NCBI GenBank assembly: GCA_017420825.1
Contig: JAFQNU010000229.1
Location: forward strand, 1 to 8,442
DNA length: 8,442 nt
Reading direction: 5' to 3'
Source: Clostridia bacterium
Lineage (GTDB): Bacteria; Bacillota; Clostridia; UBA1381
Below, in pieces: positions 1 to 6,022 of this stretch (its first letter is position 1; every line of letters begins with the position of its first letter). The notes under the pieces were generated by a model. It worked only from the letters and a program-made list of their open reading frames with translations. It was not told the origin of the DNA and did no database searches. Both the position numbers and the translations under genes were made by a program.

Positions 1-40
1 ACGAATTATTCCCTTTTAGGCAAAACTTAATATAAGAATA

Positions 41-80
41 AGACCTTGAGATTCTTTGGAATCTTGAGGTCTTTTGTGTT
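41..80 (+). terminator. Rho-independent terminator of an upstream unit
   Basis: A 14-bp stem (41-54 with 59-72, two G-U wobbles, loop TTTG) is followed by a T-rich stretch, TTTTGTGTTTT. It ends a plus-strand unit lying left of the window. All three plus frames are closed by base 35 (stops at 17-19, 28-30 and 33-35), so at most about ten C-terminal residues of that gene are visible and its frame cannot be chosen. On the minus strand the T-tail is poor, so it is probably one-directional. Confidence 0.85.
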
Positions 81-334
81 TTGAAGCATAGTTATTACCT
101 TAAAAAAGAGCTAACAAAATAATGATTTTATCATGTGGTTTTAAGAGAACGAGAGGATGAGCAACTTTGCCTTTTTCCTTGATTTTTACGATATTCGCCT
201 TTGCCCTCTGACATAGAGTATTTTTGGGTGTTTGTCGACTGTACTTAAATTATACCACTCCAATATTAGTGTAGATTTATCAACAAAAAAATAAGAAAAA
301 GTTGCATTTTTACCTAATTTTTTTGTGATTGGTC
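81..334. other. Intergenic stretch without a convincing gene
   Basis: No open frame here has a ribosome binding site and a believable product. Plus-strand features are few. On the minus strand there is an extended -10 box, TGGTATAAT (257-249), with no good -35 at 16-18 bases. A 27-codon minus-strand frame at 131-214 has no Shine-Dalgarno sequence. A short perfect hairpin, ATGAT-AAA-ATCAT, lies at 122-134 read on the minus strand. The middle part (about 140-240) is less AT-rich than the flanks. It could hold a minus-strand small RNA or be the remnant of a mobile element; neither is shown. Confidence 0.4.
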
Positions 335-363
335 TTGACAATGTATTTATAAAGTGATATAAA
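335..363 (+). promoter_or_regulatory. SigA-type promoter for the S-component gene
   Basis: TTGACA (335-340), a 17-base spacer, then TATAAA (358-363) match the housekeeping sigma consensus closely. The expected transcription start is near 370, giving an untranslated leader of about 35 bases. That is too short for a known vitamin riboswitch, so none is called. Confidence 0.85.
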
Positions 364-404
364 TTAACAAAGAGATATTAATTTTAAAAAGTGAGGAGAT
401 TATA

Positions 405-899
405 ATGAACTCAAAAAAGGTAGTAATGGCATCTATGTTTGCGGCGCTTTGTTGTGTTGCGACTATGATTATTAAAATACCATCGCCAATGAAGGGTTAC
501 ATAAATATTGGAGATTGTGTGGTGCTTTTATCGGGATTTATGCTATCTCCGCTATACGGTTTTCTTGCGGCAGGTGTAGGCTCTGCGTTGGCGGATATTT
601 TTTTGGGTTATGTAATATATGCTCCTGTGACCTTTGTTATTAAGGGAACCATGGCACTTGTGGCATATTACGGTTACATGCTTATTCGAAAGAGACTTGG
701 GAACACGCTGTCGAGAGTTATAAGCGGTGCTTTAGCCGAATTTGTGATGGTGTCAGGTTATTTTATTGCAGAGAGCTTTATGTATGGGGTTATTCCAGCA
801 ATGTCAAGTATTCCCGGAAGTATATTTCAGGGTACTGTCGGACTTATACTTGGAGTAATCCTTGTTAAAATTTTTGAAAAGAATAAAATTTCATTTTAG
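405..899 (+). CDS. ECF transporter S component (substrate-binding membrane subunit)
   Basis: A 164-residue, very hydrophobic protein with about six membrane helices (roughly 5-24, 36-48, 50-68, 73-94, 105-124, 135-157). The N-terminal pattern of a helix, then KIPSP (25-29), GYINIGD (31-37) and a downstream GSALAD (59-64), is typical of the small S components of energy-coupling factor transporters in the riboflavin/HmpT-like Pfam group. S components capture a vitamin or its precursor and work with a shared EcfA-EcfA'-EcfT module, which is not in this window. Substrate cannot be read from sequence: thiamine precursor, pyridoxine-type vitamins and others occur in relatives, and the neighbours give no clue. 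ATG start is supported by GAGGAG at 393-398, six bases upstream. No terminator follows, so transcription probably continues into the next gene. Confidence 0.85.
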   Translation: MNSKKVVMASMFAALCCVATMIIKIPSPMKGYINIGDCVVLLSGFMLSPLYGFLAAGVGSALADIFLGYVIYAPVTFVIKGTMALVAYYGYMLIRKRLGNTLSRVISGALAEFVMVSGYFIAESFMYGVIPAMSSIPGSIFQGTVGLILGVILVKIFEKNKISF

Positions 900-945
900 A
901 GGTTATTTGTATAGTTTGAGTGATTGTGAATATGATAATAACAGC

Positions 946-974
946 TTGATTTTTGGAAGAAATGGTGTTATAAT
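946..974 (+). promoter_or_regulatory. Promoter touching the BrkB-family start codon
   Basis: TTGATT (946-951), 17 bases, then TATAAT (969-974) preceded by TG at 966-967 form a strong extended -10 promoter. The predicted transcription start (about 980-982) falls at or just inside the ATG at 977. An mRNA from here would be leaderless or would need a later start codon, while mRNA reading through from the S-component promoter would carry the whole frame. Confidence 0.6.
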
Positions 975-976
975 AA

Positions 977-1771
977 ATGCGGCAAGGTATATTTAATTTA
1001 AAAAAATTTATAACATATATAGAAGCAGACGAGTTGACGGTATATTCCGCTCAGGCGTCATATTATATTACTGTATCAGCATTCCCATTTATAATGATGA
1101 TGATATCACTGACAGGTTTTTTTATACCTCGGGAAACGGTCTTTTCTGCAATTTCAAATATTATACCTGAAATTATAAAGCCTGTTATACTAAAGCTTGT
1201 TGATGAACTTTTGGAGAAATCTGTCTCGCTGATTTCATTTGGAGCGGTTACAGCTCTGTGGTCAGCCTCAAGGGGTGTTGCGGCGGTTGAGAGGGGTATA
1301 TGCAGAGTATATGAAACAGGTAAAAAAAGAAATTTTATTGCTTCTGCGTTATACTCAATCGTATATACATTGCTATTTATGGGAGTGTTAATTTTAACAT
1401 TATTATTTCAGGTGTTCGGGGACCTTATTATTGAATTTCTTGACATTAACAGGTACGCAATACTGTTGAGGGGTATAATATTTTTTTGTGTAGCGGTAAT
1501 TGTTTTTTGTTTGATGTATTATATCTTTTCCGGACGGGAAAAAGGCTTTTTAAAGCATTTACCCGGTGCCGTAGTGTCGGCATTTGGGTGGATATTGTTT
1601 TCGAGGTTGTACTCTGTATATATAGAAAATTTTTCGAACTATTCATATATTTATGGTAGCTTGACAGCAGTGGTATTGATGTTGTTGTGGATATATGTGT
1701 GTGTTATAATTCTGCTTTTTGGGGCAGAGGTCAATAAGCTAATGATGAAAAGGAGCGGTTTTCTTGAATAG
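977..1771 (+). CDS. YihY/BrkB family inner membrane protein
   Basis: A 264-residue protein with six clear membrane helices, about 28-50, 82-99, 122-148, 162-184, 195-214 and 225-250. Family hallmarks are the SYY...FPF stretch in helix 1 (29-38), ALWSASRGV (93-101), and the C-terminal YGSLTAVVLMLLWIY (226-240) followed by LLFGAEVN (246-253). The family was once annotated as ribonuclease BN or virulence factor BrkB; its biochemical function is unproven and an envelope transport role is only suspected. The ATG at 977 gives the usual N-terminal cytoplasmic segment of about 27 residues, but its ribosome binding site is weak (GGAAGA at 955-960 is 16 bases away) and a promoter lies directly upstream. 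The only nearby in-frame alternative is TTG at 1034, which would remove most of that segment. The 3' end overlaps proC by 8 bases, indicating translational coupling. Confidence 0.9.
   Translation: MRQGIFNLKKFITYIEADELTVYSAQASYYITVSAFPFIMMMISLTGFFIPRETVFSAISNIIPEIIKPVILKLVDELLEKSVSLISFGAVTALWSASRGVAAVERGICRVYETGKKRNFIASALYSIVYTLLFMGVLILTLLFQVFGDLIIEFLDINRYAILLRGIIFFCVAVIVFCLMYYIFSGREKGFLKHLPGAVVSAFGWILFSRLYSVYIENFSNYSYIYGSLTAVVLMLLWIYVCVIILLFGAEVNKLMMKRSGFLE
1751..1755 (+). promoter_or_regulatory. Ribosome binding site fixing the TTG start of proC
   Basis: AGGAG lies inside the end of the BrkB-family gene, eight bases before TTG at 1764. No ATG with comparable spacing exists near the conserved N-terminus; the first in-frame ATG is Met13 inside the GTGNMG motif, so TTG must be used. 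Confidence 0.8.
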
Positions 1772-2567
1772 AACAATAGGATTTATAGGCACAGGAAATA
1801 TGGGAAGTGCCATAATTGGCGGAGTTGTAAAATCACAGATGGTTACGCCTGGAAATATTTTTGTGTATGACAAGAATATAAAGGTGGCCGAGGAAACAGG
1901 AAAGATTTATGGTGTGAAATGCGTAAATCTGAAAGAGGTTTGTAGTGCTGATATTATATTTCTTGCAGTAAAACCGAATGTTATTTATGGTGTAATTAAT
2001 GAAATAAAAGATTACATACAGCCTAACAAGGTGATTGTTTCAATTGCAGCAGGTCAGAGCATAGAAAGGTTAGAAAAGGCATTTTCAATTACAGGACTTT
2101 CAGTTGTGAGAGTTATGCCCAATACTCCTGCACTTGTTGGAGAGGGAATGAGTGCAGTCTCGTTTAATCAATATGCTGAAAGTGATGAAACAGCAAAAGA
2201 TGATATTATAAGTATTTTAAACTGTGTCGGAAAGACCGAAATAGTGACCGAGTCACTTATGGATGCAGTGACAGGAGTGAGCGGTTCATCACCTGCGTAT
2301 GTGTTCATGTTAATTGAGGCTATGGCGGATGCGGCTGTCCTTGGAGGAATGCCGAGAAAGCAGGCATATACATTTGCAGCACAAGCGGTACTTGGTTCTG
2401 CTAAAATGGTGTTTGAGACTGAAAAACATCCGGGTGAACTGAAGGATATGGTTTGCTCGCCTTCGGGAACAACAATTGAAGCGGTAAAGGTTCTTGAGGA
2501 AAAGGGATTTCGAAGCGCCGTAATAGATGCAATAAGTGCTTGTATTGACAAATCCAAAAATATTTAG
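1764..2567 (+). CDS. proC: Pyrroline-5-carboxylate reductase
   Basis: A 267-residue cytosolic enzyme catalysing the last step of proline synthesis, NAD(P)H-dependent reduction of 1-pyrroline-5-carboxylate to L-proline. The N-terminal Rossmann fold begins at once with GFIGTGNMG (6-14); AVKP (68-71) and RVMPNTPALVGEG (116-128) are the family cofactor and substrate-side motifs. The C-terminal dimerisation domain carries SGSSPAYVF (173-181), EAMADAA (185-191) and HPGELKDMVCSPSGTTIEA (222-240), the region that holds the family signature. Length matches the usual 260-280 residues and nothing is missing. It starts with TTG, overlaps the previous gene by 8 bases and is probably translationally coupled to it. 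No proA or proB is nearby. Its last codons contain the -35 element of the tRNA promoter. Confidence 0.96.
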   Translation: MNRTIGFIGTGNMGSAIIGGVVKSQMVTPGNIFVYDKNIKVAEETGKIYGVKCVNLKEVCSADIIFLAVKPNVIYGVINEIKDYIQPNKVIVSIAAGQSIERLEKAFSITGLSVVRVMPNTPALVGEGMSAVSFNQYAESDETAKDDIISILNCVGKTEIVTESLMDAVTGVSGSSPAYVFMLIEAMADAAVLGGMPRKQAYTFAAQAVLGSAKMVFETEKHPGELKDMVCSPSGTTIEAVKVLEEKGFRSAVIDAISACIDKSKNI

Positions 2568-2573
2568 TAAAAT
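2545..2573 (+). promoter_or_regulatory. Promoter for tRNA-Arg inside the proC 3' end
   Basis: TTGACA (2545-2550), 17 bases, TAAAAT (2568-2573). The -35 box is coding sequence of proC (stop at 2565-2567) and the -10 lies just past the stop codon. Predicted start is near 2580, about 30 bases before the mature tRNA. Confidence 0.7.
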
Positions 2574-2583
2574 AGAGAACATA

Positions 2584-2603
2584 CTCCTGTATAGCTACAG
2601 GAG
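2584..2603 (+). repeat. Perfect 8-bp hairpin in the tRNA leader
   Basis: CTCCTGTA (2584-2591) pairs with TACAGGAG (2596-2603) around the loop TAGC. No T-run follows, so it is not an ordinary terminator. It sits between the predicted transcription start and the 5' end of the tRNA, where it could steer 5' processing or limit read-through from proC. Confidence 0.6.
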
Positions 2604-2609
2604 AAATAT

Positions 2610-2686
2610 GCGCCTGTAGCTCAGTTGGATAGAGCAATAGCCTCCGACGCTATGTGCCGTGCGTTCGAATCGCATCAGGCGTACCA
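2610..2686 (+). tRNA. tRNA-Arg (anticodon CCG)
   Basis: A full 77-base cloverleaf: acceptor 2610-2616 with 2676-2682 (the first pair is G-U), D stem GCTC/GAGC (2619-2622, 2632-2635), anticodon stem ATAGC/GCTAT (2637-2641, 2649-2653) with loop CTCCGAC, five-base variable loop (2654-2658), T arm GTGCG-TTCGAAT-CGCAT (2659-2675), discriminator A and an encoded CCA (2684-2686). Anticodon 2644-2646 is CCG, so it reads the arginine codon CGG, a rare codon in AT-rich genomes where AGA dominates. It has its own promoter and terminator but is also downstream of proC with no terminator in between. Confidence 0.97.
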
Positions 2687-2688
2687 TG

Positions 2689-2720
2689 AAAAAAGCACTT
2701 GCAACAGCGAGTGCTTTTTT
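2689..2720 (+). terminator. Terminator after tRNA-Arg
   Basis: A 14-bp stem, AAAAAAGCACTTGC (2689-2702) with 2707-2720, one G-U pair, loop AACA. The six final T bases form the tail. The matching A-run makes it workable on both strands, though no minus-strand gene ends here. Confidence 0.92.
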
Positions 2721-2772
2721 GACGAAATAAATCCTACGAAACACTTTAAAAAGGATAAATTATAAATGTGTA

Positions 2773-2801
2773 TTGCTTTTTTTTATAAAATTTGGTATAA
2801 T
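2773..2801 (+). promoter_or_regulatory. Promoter for the pgsA operon
   Basis: TTGCTT (2773-2778), 17 bases, TATAAT (2796-2801) with an extended -10 TG at 2793-2794. The predicted start near 2808 leaves a leader of under 30 bases with GGGAG at 2820-2824 as ribosome binding site. Confidence 0.8.
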
Positions 2802-2835
2802 AGAGGAAATTTAAGAAAAGGGAGTTAATGACAAA

Positions 2836-3396
2836 ATGACAACGGCAAATAAAATAACCATTTTGAGAATTATTCTTATACCGGTATTTATGGCATTTAT
2901 GATAATTGGCGGCAGTTTTGGAGTTACAGCGGCTCTTATAACATTTATCCTGGCATCTGTATCTGATTTTTTGGACGGGTACATTGCCAGAAACTACAAT
3001 CAGATATCAGATTTCGGAAAATTTATGGACCCATTGGCAGATAAAATGCTTACAACGGCAGCATATCTTGTTTTACTTGAGCAGGGAAGAATTACATGGC
3101 TTGGTTCTGTTTGTATTATGTTGATTTTAACAAGAGAATTTGCAGTATCGGGACTTAGAATGCTTGCGGCAGGAAATAACAATGTGATTGCGGCAAGTAT
3201 GTTCGGTAAAGTGAAAACTGTATCGCAGATGGTTGCAATTATTGCAGCACAGATATTAATGTACGAAAATATTTTTCCGCAGACAACAGCTATTATAATA
3301 ACAAACTTACTTGTTTGGATTTCTGTTATAATTACGGTTATTTCGGGAATTGATTATTTATGGAAAAACAAGGAAGTATTTACTAAAACGAAGTAA
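2836..3396 (+). CDS. pgsA: CDP-diacylglycerol--glycerol-3-phosphate 3-phosphatidyltransferase
   Basis: A 186-residue integral membrane enzyme that transfers the phosphatidyl group from CDP-diacylglycerol to glycerol-3-phosphate, the committed step to phosphatidylglycerol and cardiolipin. The CDP-alcohol phosphotransferase signature is complete: D44-x2-DG-x2-AR (47-52), then G61, D65 and D69, whose aspartates bind metal and act in catalysis. The N-terminal ANKITILRI (4-12) and length match bacterial PgsA well. Hydrophobic segments follow at about 13-42, 84-110, 120-142 and 150-175. The ATG at 2836 lies 11 bases after GGGAG; an ATG at 2828 opens only a three-codon frame. First gene of a three-gene operon; 12 bases separate it from the TtcA-like gene. 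Other CDP-alcohol transferases are possible, but the size and N-terminus favour PgsA. Confidence 0.93.
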   Translation: MTTANKITILRIILIPVFMAFMIIGGSFGVTAALITFILASVSDFLDGYIARNYNQISDFGKFMDPLADKMLTTAAYLVLLEQGRITWLGSVCIMLILTREFAVSGLRMLAAGNNNVIAASMFGKVKTVSQMVAIIAAQILMYENIFPQTTAIIITNLLVWISVIITVISGIDYLWKNKEVFTKTK

Positions 3397-3408
3397 AAGG
3401 AAATTAAT

Positions 3409-4143
3409 ATGAAAAGAATAGTAAGCTATGTCAGAAAAGCCGTTGAGGACTATGACATGATACAGGACGGCGACAGAGTTGCAGTGGGAGTTTCGGGTGG
3501 AAAGGACAGCCTTATTCTGCTTGCGGCACTTGCAAATTTGTCAAGATTTTATCCAAAAAAATTTGAGGTCTTGGCACTTACTCTTGATATGGGATATAAC
3601 TGTGACTATACTCAAATAAAGGAATTTTGTAAAAAATATGGTGTGGAGCATATTGTAAAAAACACAAATATAAAAGAGGTAATATTTGATTACCGTAAGG
3701 AACTTAATCCTTGCTCATTATGCGCAAAAATGAGACGCGGTGCTCTGAATGACTTTGCTATCGAGCAGGGGTGCAGAACTGTTGCACTTGGTCACCATAA
3801 CGATGACGTTTTAGAGACCTTTTTGCTAAGTCTTTTATATGAGGGCAGAATTAACTGTTTTTCGCCTGTTACATATCTTGACAGGACAGATATATACCAG
3901 ATAAGACCTCTTATATATACAAAAGAGGGAGATATAAAGGGTGCGGCAAAGAGAAATAATGTTCCTGTTTTAAAAAATCCCTGTCCTGCTGACGGAGTCA
4001 CAAAGAGACAGGAAATCAAGGATATTTTATCGAGTCTTGATAAGACGGTAAATCCCGGAATGAAGAAAAGGCTGTTTACTGCTATAAAGAACAGCAGTAT
4101 AGATGGCTGGCACGATATAAATTATAACAGAAAAGAGAATTGA
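3409..4143 (+). CDS. TtcA-like tRNA 2-thiocytidine biosynthesis protein
   Basis: A 244-residue PP-loop ATP pyrophosphatase. The ATP loop SGGKDS is at 29-34, a central CSLC pair (C102, C105) is followed by AKMRRG (106-111), GHHNDDVLETFLLSLLYEGR spans 128-147, and another conserved cysteine lies in NPCPADG (190-196). In TtcA the target base is adenylated and C32 of certain tRNAs is thiolated, using an oxygen-sensitive 4Fe-4S cluster held by cysteines of this arrangement. The protein is shorter than the roughly 310-residue enterobacterial TtcA, as is usual in clostridial relatives, so the exact substrate is not certain. Arrangement of the cysteines and absence of a TilS C-terminal domain argue against tRNA-Ile lysidine synthetase. 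ATG 3409 follows AAAGG (3396-3400) by eight bases. Only one base separates its TGA from the next start. Confidence 0.88.
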   Translation: MKRIVSYVRKAVEDYDMIQDGDRVAVGVSGGKDSLILLAALANLSRFYPKKFEVLALTLDMGYNCDYTQIKEFCKKYGVEHIVKNTNIKEVIFDYRKELNPCSLCAKMRRGALNDFAIEQGCRTVALGHHNDDVLETFLLSLLYEGRINCFSPVTYLDRTDIYQIRPLIYTKEGDIKGAAKRNNVPVLKNPCPADGVTKRQEIKDILSSLDKTVNPGMKKRLFTAIKNSSIDGWHDINYNRKEN

Positions 4144-4144
4144 A

Positions 4145-5842
4145 ATGGGTAATAAGAATCAATCGTTCATGAATAATGTTATGATAATTCTGTTTGCACA
4201 GGTTATGGTGAAGGTTTTGGGTATAGTATACAGACTTGTAATAACAAATATTTCAGGCTTTGGAGACCAGGGCAATGGATATTACTCTGCAGGCTATCAG
4301 ATTTATACACTTTTGCTTGCAATTTCATCGGTGGGAATACCTAATGCAATTTCAAAAATGACATCTGCAAAAAATGCGGTGGGTGATTACAGGGGTGCAT
4401 ACAGAATATATAAAAATGCACTTGTACTGTTCTCAATAATAGGAGTTGTCAGTTCCTCTATTCTTTTTTTTGGTGCAACACCAATTGCAACGCATATTAT
4501 TAATATGCCAAATGCAAAATATGTGCTAATGGCACTTGCTCCGTCTATATTTTTTGTTTGTATTTCTTCTGTTGTGAGAGGATATTTCGTGGGAATGCAA
4601 AATATGCACTCATCAAGCCGTTCACAAATATTAGAACAGGTGTTTAAGTGCATACTCACAGTGGGAATTGTTGTTGTAATGTCAAAAATGGTACTTTTCC
4701 CTGATGATGCCGATATGAATGCGGCGGCTATGGCGGCGGGGGCAAATCTTGCAACTACCCTTGCAACGGTCTTGAGCACAATATACATTTTTGGTTTCTA
4801 CTTCAAGAGAAGAAAAGGTATCATGGAAAAAGTCCATTCCTCGCCCGTTGTTAATGATAAACGTTCAACCTTTGAAATGTTTAAAAGTATTTTGCTTATT
4901 TCAATTCCTATTTCGCTTGGTTCGATTATTGCGGCGGTTAACAGAATTGTTGACACGGCAACAATCACAAGGGGTATTGAGGCGGCGTTCGCATCTATGA
5001 TACCTGTTAGCTTTGGAAGAGCGGCAAGTATAATAAATCCTGCATTGGAACAGCTTAACGAGGAAGCGGTAAGACTTGCCGGGATTTTGTCGAAAAGTGA
5101 TACACTTATAAATCTTCCTATTTCAATGAACATCTCGTTTGCAACTGTTCTTGTTCCGTCTGTTTCAGCGGCATTGGCAAAGGGAGAGAAAAAAGAGGCA
5201 TCAAAATATGTTTCGTATTCTCTGCTGATTTCTCTTTTGATAATAATACCATGCGCAATAGGCTTTATTGCTCTTGCAAAGCCTGTTTATCAGTTGCTTT
5301 ATCCATCCTTCCCATATGGTTATGAGCTTTTACAGCTAAGCTCTGTGGCACTTGTATTTATTGCACTTAATCAGACTATTTCAGGCTCATTGCAGGGAAT
5401 TGGTAAAATATTTGCACCTGCTACAGGATTATTAATGGGTTGTGTTGCAAAATTCATCTTGAATGTAATTCTTATAAGGCAACCGCAAATTAATATATAT
5501 GGTGCGCCGATAAGCTCGATTGTATGTCAGATTATCTCCTTTTCATATGGATTTACTGTTTTGACAAGGAATGTCGGACTAAAGCTAAGTCTTAAAAAAT
5601 ATATTATGTTGCCGTTAGGCTGTGCTGCGGTAATGGGTGTTGCGGCAAGTGTAATTTATAAATTGTGTCTAATGATAACAACATCTAATCTCATTTCTGT
5701 AATTATTGCTATTGCTGTGGGAGTTGCGGTATATGGAGCACTTATTTTCGGAACAGGAGCATTGTCCGGGGAAGAGATTAAAATGTTGCCCATGGGTAAT
5801 AAAATATATAAGCTTGTATCAAAAAAGCGTAATCTGTCGTAA
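4145..5842 (+). CDS. SpoVB/MurJ-like polysaccharide or lipid II flippase (MOP superfamily)
   Basis: A 565-residue polytopic membrane protein with about 14 helices, matching the MOP exporter superfamily branch containing SpoVB, YtgP/MurJ and Wzx. Family traits include the first-helix segment ILFAQVMVKVLGIVYRL (15-31), then GNGYYSAGYQIYTLLLAISS (43-62) with VGIPNAISKM (63-72), and a second-half repeat with ALNQTISGSLQGIGK. Such proteins move undecaprenyl-linked sugars, often the peptidoglycan precursor lipid II, across the membrane. Sequence alone does not separate lipid II transport from teichoic acid or capsule transport or a sporulation role, so no symbol is given. The start lies one base after the upstream stop (TGAAATG), so translation is coupled; its own ribosome binding site is only AAGAGAA. 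The stop codon is inside the terminator loop. Confidence 0.88.
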   Translation: MGNKNQSFMNNVMIILFAQVMVKVLGIVYRLVITNISGFGDQGNGYYSAGYQIYTLLLAISSVGIPNAISKMTSAKNAVGDYRGAYRIYKNALVLFSIIGVVSSSILFFGATPIATHIINMPNAKYVLMALAPSIFFVCISSVVRGYFVGMQNMHSSSRSQILEQVFKCILTVGIVVVMSKMVLFPDDADMNAAAMAAGANLATTLATVLSTIYIFGFYFKRRKGIMEKVHSSPVVNDKRSTFEMFKSILLISIPISLGSIIAAVNRIVDTATITRGIEAAFASMIPVSFGRAASIINPALEQLNEEAVRLAGILSKSDTLINLPISMNISFATVLVPSVSAALAKGEKKEASKYVSYSLLISLLIIIPCAIGFIALAKPVYQLLYPSFPYGYELLQLSSVALVFIALNQTISGSLQGIGKIFAPATGLLMGCVAKFILNVILIRQPQINIYGAPISSIVCQIISFSYGFTVLTRNVGLKLSLKKYIMLPLGCAAVMGVAASVIYKLCLMITTSNLISVIIAIAVGVAVYGALIFGTGALSGEEIKMLPMGNKIYKLVSKKRNLS

Positions 5843-5862
5843 GACGGATTACGTTTTTTTTT
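5821..5862 (+). terminator. Terminator overlapping the flippase stop codon
   Basis: CGTAATCTGTC (5828-5838) pairs with 5843-5853 around the loop GTAA, with one G-U pair, and is extended by an A-run (5821-5826) against the T-run (5854-5862). The loop bases 5840-5842 are the TAA stop, so the left arm is translated (last residues KKRNLS). The A/T symmetry could also serve minus-strand transcripts. Confidence 0.9.
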
Positions 5863-5932
5863 ATAGTTGTGTAATATAAGTTGCATAAGTTGATAACTAT
5901 ATTGCCTTTTTTGTGTTTTATTCCTTTTTGTG

Positions 5933-5961
5933 TTGACTTTTGAGGGTGTGTGTGGTATCAT
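5933..5961 (+). promoter_or_regulatory. Promoter for the oxidoreductase gene
   Basis: TTGACT (5933-5938), 17 bases, TATCAT (5956-5961) with TG at 5953-5954 giving an extended -10. Expected start near 5968, leaving a leader of about 55 bases. Confidence 0.75.
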
Positions 5962-5978
5962 CTTCAAAAACAATAAGT

Positions 5979-6001
5979 TTCAGGCATTGTAACTGTCTGA
6001 A
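5979..6001 (+). repeat. Leader hairpin before the oxidoreductase ribosome binding site
   Basis: TTCAGGCA (5979-5986) pairs with TGTCTGAA (5994-6001), one G-U, loop TTGTAAC. It ends a few bases before the purine-rich ribosome binding region (6002-6020) and could stabilise the mRNA or modulate initiation. As DNA it could be an operator half-site pair. Confidence 0.45.
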
Positions 6002-6022
6002 GGAAAAGAAGGGAAAAGGAAA

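Noticed and set aside
131..214. Minus-strand 27-codon frame beginning MSEGKGEYRK
   Set aside because: No Shine-Dalgarno before its ATG, low-complexity basic/serine-rich product, and no recognisable family; kept only as part of the unexplained spacer.
300..404. Vitamin riboswitch before the S-component gene
   Set aside because: The promoter leaves a leader of only about 35 bases, with no conserved riboswitch core or expression-platform hairpin.
2584..2603. Terminator for proC
   Set aside because: Good stem but no T-tail; AAATATG follows, so termination there is unlikely.
2610..2720. Integration site of a mobile element at the tRNA 3' end
   Set aside because: No integrase gene and no repeat of the tRNA 3' end elsewhere in the window; the flanks are housekeeping genes.
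3409..4143. tRNA-Ile lysidine synthetase (TilS)
   Set aside because: Same PP-loop superfamily, but the CxxC pair, the later conserved cysteine and lack of the C-terminal TilS domain fit the TtcA group.
4387..5133. Long minus-strand frames within the flippase gene
   Set aside because: Antisense shadows of a strongly conserved membrane-protein frame, with no promoters or ribosome binding sites.
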